Under the pieces are notes generated by a model. It saw nothing but the letters and a program-made list of their open reading frames with translations. It ran no database searches and had not been told where the DNA came from. Positions 16,008-23,575 of a DNA stretch of 64,000 nucleotides are shown here, piece after piece. This stretch comes from Paracoccus alcaliphilus (GTDB lineage: Bacteria > Pseudomonadota > Alphaproteobacteria > Rhodobacterales > Rhodobacteraceae): positions 124,001 through 188,000 of the forward strand of contig NZ_CP067125.1 of NCBI RefSeq assembly GCF_028553725.1, written 5' to 3'. The translations under genes were made by a program, and so were the position numbers. The number at the start of each line of letters is the position of its first letter. The stretch's first letter is position 1.

Positions 16008-17584
16008 GCCGTGACCCTCGCCTTGGTAACATCGCGGGGCAGAAAGCCCCCGGTCATGTAATCGCCGATGGTCGAGACGGTGGCCTCGGCCCGGCCAAGC
16101 GCGGGCGACAGGCGGCCCCGGAACAGCACATGGATACGGTCGCTGACCTCGAACAATTCGTCCAGCTCCTCGCTGATGACCAGAATGCCGACGCCGGAAT
16201 CGCGCAGGTCGATCAGTTGCTGGCGGATCAGCGCGGCGGCGCCCACATCCACGCCCCATGTCGGCTGCGCGGCCACCAGCACCTTCGGCTTCAGCCGGAT
16301 TTCGCGGCCCATGATGAATTTTTGCAGGTTGCCGCCCGACAGGCTGCGGGCCTCGGCCTCGGGGCCGGTGCAGCGCACACCCATTTCACGGATGCAGGTT
16401 TCGGCGAAGGCGCGCATCCGCGACCGCTCGATCAGACCGCGCCGCACCATCCCCTGCGCATGGCCGGTCAGCAGCGCGTTTTCCGCCAGCGTCATTTCGG
16501 GAACGGACCCGCGACCGTTGCGATCCTCGGGAACGAAGGCCAGCCCCATCCCGCGGCGCAGCTTGGCATCCATGTCGCCGCATCCCTGACCCAGCACCCG
16601 GACCAGATCGCGGCGGCGGCGGTCCAGCACCGCCTCGCCCGACAGCAGCGCCGCCAGTTCCTTCTGGCCATTGCCCGAAATCCCGGCAATGCCGACGATC
16701 TCTCCGGGATACAGCCGCAGATCCAGATCATGCAGGCCGACCCCGAACGGATCGTCCGAAGGCTGCGACAGCTGCGCCAGTTCCAGCACCGGATCGCGCC
16801 CCGGCATGGGGGCGGTGCGTTTCGGATGCGGGATTTCCCGCCCGATCATCAGATGCGCCAGTTCCAAGGCGCTGGCCCGGCGCGGATCGACCGTCGCCAC
16901 CACCTCGCCCGCGCGCATCACCGTGGCGCTGTGGCACAGGCTGCGGATTTCCTCCAGCTTGTGGCTGATGAACAGCACGGCGCAGCCCTGCGCGGCCAGT
17001 TCGCGGATGGTGTCGAACAGCGCTGGAATCCCGCTTGGTGGCAGCACCGAGGTCGGCTCGTCCATGATGATCAGCTGCGGCTCCTGCAACAGGCAGCGGA
17101 TGATCTCGACCCGCTGCCGTTCGCCGACCGACAGCGAATGAACCAGCGAATCCGGGTTCACCGGCAGCGAAAACCGCTGCCCGATCTCGCGGATACGTCC
17201 CGCCAGCCGGGCCACGCTGTCCGGCACGGTCAAAGAGATGTTTTCCGCCACGGTCAGCGATTCAAACAACGAGAAATGCTGGAAAACCATGCCGATGCCC
17301 AGCTTGCGCGCCTGCGCCGGACTGGTCAGCACAACGGGTTCGCCATTCCAGCGCATCTCGCCCGCATCGGGGGGAAAGACGCCATAGATCATCTTCATCA
17401 GCGTGCTTTTGCCCGCGCCGTTTTCCCCCAGCACGGCATGGATTTCGCCGGGGCGGATGGCCAGCGAGACATCGCGATTCGCAACCACCGTCTGGAATGC
17501 CTTGGTCACGCCGCCCAGATCCAGCAGCGGCGAACCGGCCTCGACCGGCTCGGGGTGACAGGCGGCTGTGGCGGCCATGCCCAT
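16004..17584 (-). CDS. double-domain ABC ATPase of the nucleoside/purine importer
   Basis: A protein of 526 residues with two fused ABC domains. The first has Walker A GENGAGKSTLMKMIYG, signature LSVGERQRVEIIRCL and Walker B LIIMDEPTSVL. The second has GISGNGQKELAALLSG in the Walker A position (degenerate, no Lys-Ser/Thr) and LSGGNLQKFIMGREI as signature. One canonical and one degenerate site is usual for the RbsA/YufO type. Start 17584 has GGGAG at 7 nt. A 55-bp gap separates it from the reductase gene upstream, so it is probably in the same transcript as the oxygenase. Confidence 0.92.
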   Translation of the reverse strand: MGMAATAACHPEPVEAGSPLLDLGGVTKAFQTVVANRDVSLAIRPGEIHAVLGENGAGKSTLMKMIYGVFPPDAGEMRWNGEPVVLTSPAQARKLGIGMVFQHFSLFESLTVAENISLTVPDSVARLAGRIREIGQRFSLPVNPDSLVHSLSVGERQRVEIIRCLLQEPQLIIMDEPTSVLPPSGIPALFDTIRELAAQGCAVLFISHKLEEIRSLCHSATVMRAGEVVATVDPRRASALELAHLMIGREIPHPKRTAPMPGRDPVLELAQLSQPSDDPFGVGLHDLDLRLYPGEIVGIAGISGNGQKELAALLSGEAVLDRRRRDLVRVLGQGCGDMDAKLRRGMGLAFVPEDRNGRGSVPEMTLAENALLTGHAQGMVRRGLIERSRMRAFAETCIREMGVRCTGPEAEARSLSGGNLQKFIMGREIRLKPKVLVAAQPTWGVDVGAAALIRQQLIDLRDSGVGILVISEELDELFEVSDRIHVLFRGRLSPALGRAEATVSTIGDYMTGGFLPRDVTKARVTA

Positions 17585-17639
17585 ATGTTATCTCCCTGTT
17601 ATGTCTCCGAGGCTTACAGACACCCTGCCCGCTGCCCGG

Positions 17640-18608
17640 TTAGATATTCAGCACCAGCAGCCGGGATGTGCAGCGGGATACGCAAGGCATGATCAGCCTG
17701 CCGCCCTCCTGCTCGTCCGGGCTGAGGAAAAGATCGTGATGTTCCACTTCCCCCTCGATCACTTCGGTGATGCAGGTGCCGCAGACACCCTGTTCGCAAC
17801 TGGTCTTGATCTCGATCCCCGCCTCGCGGATGACCTCGATGATGGTGCGGTCCGACGGCACCACAAGCTCGATCCCGCTTTTGGCCAACCGCAGCACGAA
17901 TTCGCCCTCTCCCGGCGTCAGAACCGGCACCTCTGCCGAAAAATGTTCCAGAATGATCGCGTCGGCGGGCCAGCCGGTCGCCTCGGCGCAATGGCGCACG
18001 ATATCCATGAACGGATTGGGCCCGCACAGATAGACCGAATGGCCGCCCTCGCGCAGGATCTCGTGCAGCACCTCGGTCAGCAGCGGCGGCACCAGCCCGA
18101 AGTGATAGGCGACGCGATCCGACCATTCGCTTTCCAGGATCAGGTCGCGAAAGGCGATCTCGCTGTTGGTGCGCGCGAAATAGTGCAGCTCGAAATCCTC
18201 GCCCTGCGCGGCCAGCACCTGCGCCATGCTCAGCAGCGGCGTCACCCCGATTCCGCCCGCCAGCAGCAGGCGGCGCCCGCCCTCGCCCGAACGCAGGGCG
18301 AAATTGTTGCGCGGGGCGGTGATGCGGACGGTGCCGCCCTCGTGCAGTTGCGTATGCATCGCGCTGGATCCGCCGCGCCCGTTCAACTCGCGCTTGACCC
18401 CGATCAGGTAACGGCTGCGATCCGCCGGATCATTGACCAGCGAATATTGCCGCACCACGCCCGGAAAGGGCGAGATCGAGATATGCGCCCCGGCCTGAAA
18501 TTCCGGCAGGGGCTGGCCATTCACCGCCTCGAATTCAAAGCTGCGGATTTCCGATGTCTCGGATCGGACCTTGCGGATGCGGACCTCGAATTCGTTCTCA
18601 TCCGTCAT
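17640..18608 (-). CDS. PDR/VanB-type reductase (FMN, NAD, plant-type 2Fe-2S)
   Basis: A protein of 322 residues. The flavin-binding segment RQYSLVNDPAD (RxYS) and the NAD-binding segments GGIGVTPLLSMAQ and VYLCGPNPFMD are followed by a C-terminal ferredoxin CEQGVCGTC plus the fourth Cys in MPCVSRC. This is the phthalate dioxygenase reductase/VanB order. It takes electrons from NAD(P)H to a Rieske oxygenase. It overlaps the GST-like gene by one base (stop/start TGATG) and follows the split oxygenase, so it is its likely reductase. Unlike NdmD, it lacks an extra N-terminal Rieske domain; that function seems to be supplied by the separate Rieske protein at 20133-20795. Confidence 0.92.
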   Translation of the reverse strand: MTDENEFEVRIRKVRSETSEIRSFEFEAVNGQPLPEFQAGAHISISPFPGVVRQYSLVNDPADRSRYLIGVKRELNGRGGSSAMHTQLHEGGTVRITAPRNNFALRSGEGGRRLLLAGGIGVTPLLSMAQVLAAQGEDFELHYFARTNSEIAFRDLILESEWSDRVAYHFGLVPPLLTEVLHEILREGGHSVYLCGPNPFMDIVRHCAEATGWPADAIILEHFSAEVPVLTPGEGEFVLRLAKSGIELVVPSDRTIIEVIREAGIEIKTSCEQGVCGTCITEVIEGEVEHHDLFLSPDEQEGGRLIMPCVSRCTSRLLVLNI

Positions 18609-19237
18609 CAGACATACTCGGAGATGCCGGACATGGCATGGAAACCGGGCAGCTTGCGGAATTCGCGCAGCCAGTTGCGGATCGCCGGATATTCCTCGTG
18701 CCCGATGCCGCCGTCACCCGACAACGCGACATAGGGAAAGCAGGCCAGATCGGCGATGGTGGGATGATCGCCCACGATCCATGTGCCGCCGTCGATTTCG
18801 CGATGGGTCAGGTGATCGTCCAGCACCCGGAACGCCGCACGCGCCGATCTGCGCGCGGCATCAATATCCAGATCATAGCTCATCACATCATGCAGCCGCG
18901 CGCTTGACGCCGCCATCAGTTCACCCCCCGCGAACATCAGCCACATCATCACCGGGCCAAAGCTGGCCGGATCGCGCGGCAGCCATGTGCCGTCCTTGTC
19001 GTATTTATTCGCCAGATGGCACAGGATGGCCTGCGCATCGCGCAGAACCAGCCCGTCATCTTCCAGCACCGGCAATTGCCCCAGCGGGTTGATCGCCAGA
19101 AATTCCGGCGTCTTGTGCTGACGGCCCGGATAGAAATCCACCTGCCGGCGCTGATATTCCAGCCCCAGAAAGCCCAGCATCAGCCGGACCTTGTAGCAAC
19201 TGCCCGAAAGCGAATAGTCGTGAAGCGTGATCGTCAT
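18608..19237 (-). CDS. glutathione S-transferase-like protein (possible NdmE-like partner)
   Basis: A protein of 209 residues. It has an N-terminal thioredoxin-like GST domain (LHDYSLSGSCYKVRLMLGFLGLEY, cis-Pro segment GQLPVLEDDGLVLRDAQAI) and a C-terminal helical domain (WIVGDHPTIADLACFPYV). GSTs normally conjugate glutathione. However, in the methylxanthine N7-demethylase complex a GST homologue (NdmE) plays a structural role with a Rieske-less oxygenase subunit. Here the gene lies 3 bp from exactly such a subunit and touches the reductase gene, so the structural role is a serious alternative. An Ser/Cys candidate for thiol activation (SGSCYK) is present, so catalysis cannot be excluded. 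Confidence 0.85.
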   Translation of the reverse strand: MTITLHDYSLSGSCYKVRLMLGFLGLEYQRRQVDFYPGRQHKTPEFLAINPLGQLPVLEDDGLVLRDAQAILCHLANKYDKDGTWLPRDPASFGPVMMWLMFAGGELMAASSARLHDVMSYDLDIDAARRSARAAFRVLDDHLTHREIDGGTWIVGDHPTIADLACFPYVALSGDGGIGHEEYPAIRNWLREFRKLPGFHAMSGISEYV

Positions 19238-19240
19238 GGG

Positions 19241-20116
19241 TCAGGCAGCCTGCTTTTCGTAAATGCCGAAACGGATATCCATCGCCTTCAGCCAGCGGCG
19301 GAACGCGATCGAGCTGGCATCCGCGCGGGTCGGCAATTCATAGGTCGGATCCAGCGGCAACAGCGCCGGGCGCTGATTTTCCAGAATCACCCGATCCTGC
19401 AAGAAGATCGACTGCTGGAAATCGGCAATATCGGCGGCGGTGTTCTCGTTATCCACGATGGCCATCGGCATATAGGCCAGACAGCGCGTCTCGGTCAGCG
19501 GCTGGATAAAGACGCAGATCGCATCGTTGCGGTCGGAATCCTCGCTGATATTCTTGTACAGCATGACGCTGAACGGCGACATCACCCGATAGAGATAGCG
19601 CGTCATCTGCCCGCCCTTCACCGCCTTCGACGCGGCGGGCTGGAAGAAGGTGCAATCCACCGCCCAGATCTCGTCCACGTCCTTGCGATGTTCGGTGCGA
19701 TAGGCCAGCACCTCGGTCTTGTCCGTCGCCCCCAGCGTATCGACATGGATGAACGAGAAATGCGCCATGTCCAGAAAGTTCTCGACCAGCCGATAGGGGC
19801 TGGTATTCACGCCGACATTGCCGCAGCCGACGACGGTGCGGTCGGGTTCGTCGAACTCGGCGATCTCGGGCAAGGGCCGCGTCGGTTCACCCAGAGTGGT
19901 GAAGATGCAGGTGAAGCGGGTCTGGACCGGCAATTCGCGCCCCTCGGACCCGTCCTCGCCGATCTCGGTGACGCGATAGCTGTCCTGGCCCGTGCGGGTC
20001 ACGCGGATCGGCTGGCCCAGAATCATCGTGTCATGGCTGGCGCCCGGCTGGATCTGGCCCAGCCAGCCACAGGCGATCCATTCGTTACGGGCAACCGGGT
20101 CGGTGGTCGCAGTCAT
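19241..20116 (-). CDS. Rieske-less oxygenase alpha subunit (mononuclear iron catalytic domain)
   Basis: A protein of 291 residues. The mononuclear iron site is clear: N113, D116, H119 and H124 in ENFLDMAHFSFIH, with a downstream acidic segment (DIADFQQSIFLQDR) where the carboxylate ligand falls in VanA-type enzymes. The N-terminal 70 residues look like the edges of a Rieske domain (LGQPIRV) but contain no CxH or CxxH. The 2Fe-2S site is therefore missing and electrons must come from another protein. Start 20116 is preceded by GGAAGGG; longer readings overlap the Rieske gene. The closest known arrangement is NdmC, the methylxanthine N7-demethylase. Confidence 0.85.
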   Translation of the reverse strand: MTATTDPVARNEWIACGWLGQIQPGASHDTMILGQPIRVTRTGQDSYRVTEIGEDGSEGRELPVQTRFTCIFTTLGEPTRPLPEIAEFDEPDRTVVGCGNVGVNTSPYRLVENFLDMAHFSFIHVDTLGATDKTEVLAYRTEHRKDVDEIWAVDCTFFQPAASKAVKGGQMTRYLYRVMSPFSVMLYKNISEDSDRNDAICVFIQPLTETRCLAYMPMAIVDNENTAADIADFQQSIFLQDRVILENQRPALLPLDPTYELPTRADASSIAFRRWLKAMDIRFGIYEKQAA

Positions 20117-20132
20117 GGCATTTCCCTTCCTG

Positions 20133-20795
20133 TCAGTTGTTTTCGATCCGGTCGCGCAATTGCACCACCTGCCGCGCCAGAACGTGCCGCCCCTCGGCCG
20201 ATGCCGCCGGGCCGCGCACGACGAAATGCACCCCGGTCGATCCCGCATCGACCGGCTGGAACGCCGCCGCCAGCGTTGAACCATCCTGCAATTCCAGCGT
20301 GACCACATCGCCGTCGGTCAACGCCCCGCCCCACCCGGCCAGATCATCCGTCACCGCCTTGCGGGCATCCTGAACCGCAAGGTTCAGAAAAATGCTGCGT
20401 ACCGCCTGCCAGCCATCATCGGCGCCCAGATCGGGCAACGCGGCCTGCGGGTCCGCCGCCAGATTGGTCCAGATCAGCCCGTAACGGCTTGCCACCGCGT
20501 GACGCTGCGCGCAGATCGTTTTCGGCGGGGTCAGGCCCGGATGCGCCGGGATCACCTTGCATTGCCCGTCCGGCGCATAGCCCCAGCCGTGATAGATGCA
20601 GCGAAGATTATCGCCCTCGACAAAGCCCAGGCTCAGCCGCATGCCGCGATGGGGGCAGCGATCCTCCCATGCGTTCACCTCGCCCGAGGCGCTGCGCCAC
20701 AGGGCCACGGCATAGTCGTTCACGATGACAGGGTTGCTGGATGAGGCGCGGATCTGGCTGTCCAGAGCCACCGCGTTCCACTGGTCGGGGGCCAT
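20133..20795 (-). CDS. stand-alone Rieske 2Fe-2S protein of the split oxygenase
   Basis: A protein of 220 residues. The Rieske site is complete: C47 and H49 (CPHRG), C66 and H69 (CIYHGWGY). The first 120 residues follow the N-terminal half of a VanA-type oxygenase (WYxx/ALWRSASGEVNAWEDRCPHRG). The last 100 residues (after about 125) are not a mononuclear iron domain, because there is no DxxHxxxxH; I cannot name them, and they may dock to the catalytic subunit. It is the first gene of the operon, 16 bp from the catalytic subunit, with an intergenic operator region upstream. It likely transfers electrons from the reductase to the iron subunit. Confidence 0.85.
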   Translation of the reverse strand: MAPDQWNAVALDSQIRASSSNPVIVNDYAVALWRSASGEVNAWEDRCPHRGMRLSLGFVEGDNLRCIYHGWGYAPDGQCKVIPAHPGLTPPKTICAQRHAVASRYGLIWTNLAADPQAALPDLGADDGWQAVRSIFLNLAVQDARKAVTDDLAGWGGALTDGDVVTLELQDGSTLAAAFQPVDAGSTGVHFVVRGPAASAEGRHVLARQVVQLRDRIENN

Positions 20796-20906
20796 TCACA
20801 ATCTCCGTTGCACTGGGCTGCGTCAATTGCCCCCAACTTACGAAGGCTTGCGGCACCGTGCATAGACAGCTATTTTGAAACATGCGTTCAAGAATGTTGA
20901 ACATCT
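20796..20906. promoter_or_regulatory. divergent promoter with overlapping LysR-type dyads
   Basis: This 111-bp gap lies between the Rieske operon (minus) and lysR (plus). It contains TTGAA-N7-TTCAA at 20875-20891, overlapping a perfect 6-bp dyad GTTCAA-N5-TTGAAC at 20886-20902. The TTGAA/TTCAA half-sites are spaced about one helical turn apart. They end only 4 bp before the lysR start, as expected for an autoregulated divergent LysR operator. Confidence 0.55.
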
Positions 20907-21848
20907 ATGAATCTTGAAGACATCACCGTGTTTTTGCAGATCGCCGCCGAAGGGTCGCTGACGGGTGCTGCGCGGGTGCTCTATCGCCCAAAGGCGACGG
21001 TCAGCCACCAGTTGCGCAGGCTGGAAGAGGAAATCGGCGCGCCGCTGTTCATCCGCTCGGCCAACCGGCTGGTGCTGTCGGATGCGGGGACCGAGTTTCT
21101 GGAACATGCGCGCACGATCCGGCGGGCCTGCGAACGCGGTCTGGACAGCGCCCGGACCGGCCAGAAGAACGCGCAGGGCACGATGCGCATCGGCTCGACC
21201 GGGGAGTTCGCCTCGAACCTGATCGCGCCGCTGATCCTGCATTTCGCACGCCACAATCCCGACCTGCGGCTGGATCTGACGGTGGTGCGCTCTGACCTGC
21301 TGCTCAGTTCGCGCGAAAGCTATGACTGTCTGCTTTATCTGGGCGAACCGCCGATGCCGCAGGTCTCGGAAATGACCGGCCGCCTGCTGGGCCGGTTCAC
21401 CTTCGGTCTCTATTGCAGCCCCGGCTATCTGGCCCGCCACCGCGCGCCCGAAAACCCGACCCAGCTGCGCCAGCACGATCTGCTGGCCTATCACAATGCC
21501 GAAAACATCACCTTGTGGGAACTGCGCAACGGCGATGAGGAATACAGCCTGCATCCCCATACCAAGCTGCTCAGCAACGATTACTGGGTCATCAAACTGT
21601 CGGCCATCCATGATCACGGCATCTGTTTCGTGCCGAAATTCTTTGCCCGGCTAGAGGTCGAACAGGGCCTGCTAGTTCCGGTCCTGCCCGATTGGTCCTC
21701 GCGAGAGGTGCCGCTTTATGCGCTGTTCGCCAGCCACCGGCTGCGCAACACGCAGATCGCCGATCTGGTCAACTCCCTGACGCAGAATTTCGCCGACATG
21801 CAGACCTATCTTTATACCGCATCGGCCAAGCAGGAGTTCCGCAAGTAA
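20907..21848 (+). CDS. LysR-family regulator, likely of the split Rieske/purine operon
   Basis: A protein of 313 residues. The N-terminal winged HTH is at about 1-60 (MNLEDITVFLQIAAEGSLTGAARVLYRPKATVSHQLRRLEEEIGAPLF). A type 2 periplasmic-binding-like effector domain follows from about residue 90 (LDLTVVRSDLLLSSRESYDCLLYLG). It is transcribed away from the oxygenase operon across a 111-bp gap with dyads, the classical layout for control of the adjacent operon. Its stop codon abuts the stop of the convergent replication gene with no gap. Confidence 0.92.
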   Translation: MNLEDITVFLQIAAEGSLTGAARVLYRPKATVSHQLRRLEEEIGAPLFIRSANRLVLSDAGTEFLEHARTIRRACERGLDSARTGQKNAQGTMRIGSTGEFASNLIAPLILHFARHNPDLRLDLTVVRSDLLLSSRESYDCLLYLGEPPMPQVSEMTGRLLGRFTFGLYCSPGYLARHRAPENPTQLRQHDLLAYHNAENITLWELRNGDEEYSLHPHTKLLSNDYWVIKLSAIHDHGICFVPKFFARLEVEQGLLVPVLPDWSSREVPLYALFASHRLRNTQIADLVNSLTQNFADMQTYLYTASAKQEFRK

Positions 21849-23045
21849 TCACTCTGCCGCTTGCAGCCCTTCCATCAGGCCGGGCGACATCTCCTCCCAG
21901 AAGATGGTGATGCGGGTGGCGTTCAGCGGCGACATCCAGCCGTGTTTCTCGAAATCCTCGCGCATCCGGCGGTCGGAAATCTGACTCAGAAACAGCCGCC
22001 TGTCGGCATCGCGCTGCGTCGGCGTGCGCGCCTTGACCGCCTCCAGGATGCGGCGCAGCACCTCGGCCCGACCGTTGGGCGCAGGCCCCTCCCCTGCCCC
22101 GCCGCCATCGGCAACGGTCTGGAAATCCCCCTCCAGCGCGGCGGTCAGATAGCCGACCATGCTTTTCACATTCGGCCGCGATTCCACGTAATCCAGCTTG
22201 GCCAGCACCTGCTTTTCGCCATGCGCCGACAGCCATTGCCGCGCCAGCCTGTCGCTGACCCCCAAAGCCCGCAGCCGCGCATAAACCGGCCCATGCCGCA
22301 CCCCTTCGCCATCGTCGATATCCAGAATCGCCAGCTGCGGGTTTTCGCGGATGCGAAAGCGGATATCGGTGACCGCCCTGCCCGTCTTCTTGGTCTCAGG
22401 CGTCAGGATGATGTTGCTGGTCTTGTTCACCTCGGCCACGGCGGGCTTGATGATCTTGGCGTTCAGATGCTTGAACGTCTCGTAATAAGCCGAACCATCG
22501 ACCCCCATCAGTCGCCGGAACAGATCCAGCGGCCACCACCCGGTCGAGCCGGTCCGCACAAAGCGATAGCAGTTTTCATACAGCGCCAGCGCATGACCCG
22601 AGGTGAACCGCCGCTGGATGTTCAGGTTGATCAGCGCGAACACCTTGGGATCATGCAGCTTTTCCGCCAGCGCCGGGGAATAGGCATATTCGCAGACCCC
22701 GCCTTTCAGCTTGGCATAGCTCAGCAGGCTGGACACGCCCCATTCCTGCTGGCCCCGCTCATCCAGCATGTCCCATTCCGCCACCGTCTCGGCCAGCCCC
22801 TTCAGCGACTGTTTCAGCGTCTCGATATCGTTCGAATTGTAACCGATCATCAGGCACAGCGTCCGCGCGTCGATCTGGTGGCGCGTGCGGCTGATCAGCG
22901 TGTCATAGGCGTTCAGCAGCAGCACATTCGACAGCTTGCGCTGCAACAGCGTCAGCTTGCCCGAAACGTGGATCGCGGCCACATGCTTCTTGACCGCGCC
23001 CCGGCGCAGCGCGCCCGTCAACTGGTCGCGAGGAATCTCGTCCAT
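21849..23045 (-). CDS. repB: plasmid replication initiator, Rep_3/RepB family
   Basis: A protein of 398 residues. The winged-helix initiator domain occupies about 20-250 (KLTLLQRKLSNVLLLNAYDTLI, ARTLCLMIGYNSNDIETLKQSLKGL, LYENCYRFVRTGSTGWWPLDLFRRLMGV), the Rep_3 pattern of iteron-binding initiators. The C-terminal 130 residues are variable. Upstream lie an inverted repeat (23088-23120) with the same core as the iterons, a likely autoregulatory operator, and the iteron array. The neighbouring divergent parAB completes the maintenance module. RepB-type replicons with parAB are one of the established extrachromosomal replicon classes in Rhodobacterales. Confidence 0.9.
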   Translation of the reverse strand: MDEIPRDQLTGALRRGAVKKHVAAIHVSGKLTLLQRKLSNVLLLNAYDTLISRTRHQIDARTLCLMIGYNSNDIETLKQSLKGLAETVAEWDMLDERGQQEWGVSSLLSYAKLKGGVCEYAYSPALAEKLHDPKVFALINLNIQRRFTSGHALALYENCYRFVRTGSTGWWPLDLFRRLMGVDGSAYYETFKHLNAKIIKPAVAEVNKTSNIILTPETKKTGRAVTDIRFRIRENPQLAILDIDDGEGVRHGPVYARLRALGVSDRLARQWLSAHGEKQVLAKLDYVESRPNVKSMVGYLTAALEGDFQTVADGGGAGEGPAPNGRAEVLRRILEAVKARTPTQRDADRRLFLSQISDRRMREDFEKHGWMSPLNATRITIFWEEMSPGLMEGLQAAE

Positions 23046-23087
23046 TGGTCTGCCCGACTCATGTTTTGCCCATGAGTATGCCTGATA

Positions 23088-23120
23088 AGGTGCCCATCGA
23101 CAAGAATTTCATGGGCACCT
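23088..23120. promoter_or_regulatory. inverted repeat, probable rep operator
   Basis: Perfect 10-bp arms AGGTGCCCAT (23088-23097) and ATGGGCACCT (23111-23120) with a 13-bp spacer start 43 bp upstream of the rep start. The arms share the GGTGCC core of the iterons, so a Rep dimer probably binds here to repress its own gene. Confidence 0.7.
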
Positions 23121-23149
23121 GAAACCCGCCGTTTCCGTGGCCGACCCTG

Positions 23150-23370
23150 TCCCGTAAATGGGTCCCTTACTGATCCACCCCGATCTCAGGCACCCGTTTC
23201 CGGGACCGCAAGGGCCGCTTATCAGGGGGTTTCTGGTCAAAACCATCGCAAACCGGGCAATCCCGCAAAGGGAAACCCATGATCCCGCGAATCGGTGCTG
23301 ATGGTCCCGGAATCGGGCACCCTCTATCCCGCAGATGGGTGCCAATGACCCTGTATATGGGTGCCTGATA
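23150..23370. repeat. 22-bp iteron array
   Basis: Direct repeats with core TCCCGNANATGGGTGCC recur at exactly 22-bp spacing: 23261, 23283, 23305, 23327 and 23349 (the first most degenerate, the last two best). A separate direct copy begins at 23150, and an inverted copy spans 23184-23206. A 22-bp period is about two helical turns, as in known iteron origins. Repeats directly abut without spacers, so this is not CRISPR. Confidence 0.85.
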
Positions 23371-23472
23371 TCACTCAATCAATTGAAATAAAACGAATAT
23401 CTGACAGTAAAGATTCTAAAGTCCTTAAACTATCCACAAGCTTTATGTCGTCGTTTTCTGCCGAATCAGGCT

Positions 23473-23490
23473 GGATTTCGCAGCGAAACC
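23473..23490. repeat. parS-like palindrome, copy 1 (upstream of parA)
   Basis: GGATTTCGCAGCGAAACC lies 86 bp before the parA start. The inner arms TTTCGC / GCGAAA around one central base are perfect. The same sequence recurs in parB and after parB. Confidence 0.7.
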
Positions 23491-23575
23491 CATCTTGGCG
23501 ATTCACTCGGGCCTTTGCATGTGCAATAGTTTCACCAAAACACGCATCAATGCAGCACATCTCAGAGGTAGCGAC

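Larger units (their letters stand above)
23046..23475. other. probable origin of replication (oriV)
   Basis: The non-coding gap between rep (minus) and parA (plus) holds an operator-like inverted repeat, direct 22-bp iterons and, at about 23371-23460, an A+T-rich stretch. That stretch includes a DnaA-box-like CTATCCACA at 23430-23438 (8 of 9 to TTATCCACA). This is the standard order for an iteron-controlled origin. The remaining part of the gap, up to 23575, contains the first parS-like site and the parA ribosome-binding site. Confidence 0.8.

Noticed and set aside
20838..21617. Long antisense reading frame opposite lysR
   Set aside because: It has a low-complexity, Gln/Arg/Ala-rich translation typical of the complement of a GC-rich gene, and it overlaps a clear LysR gene.
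23150..23370. Short tandem repeats as a CRISPR array
   Set aside because: The 22-bp units abut directly with no unique spacers, no cas genes are nearby, and they lie at a rep gene; they are iterons.
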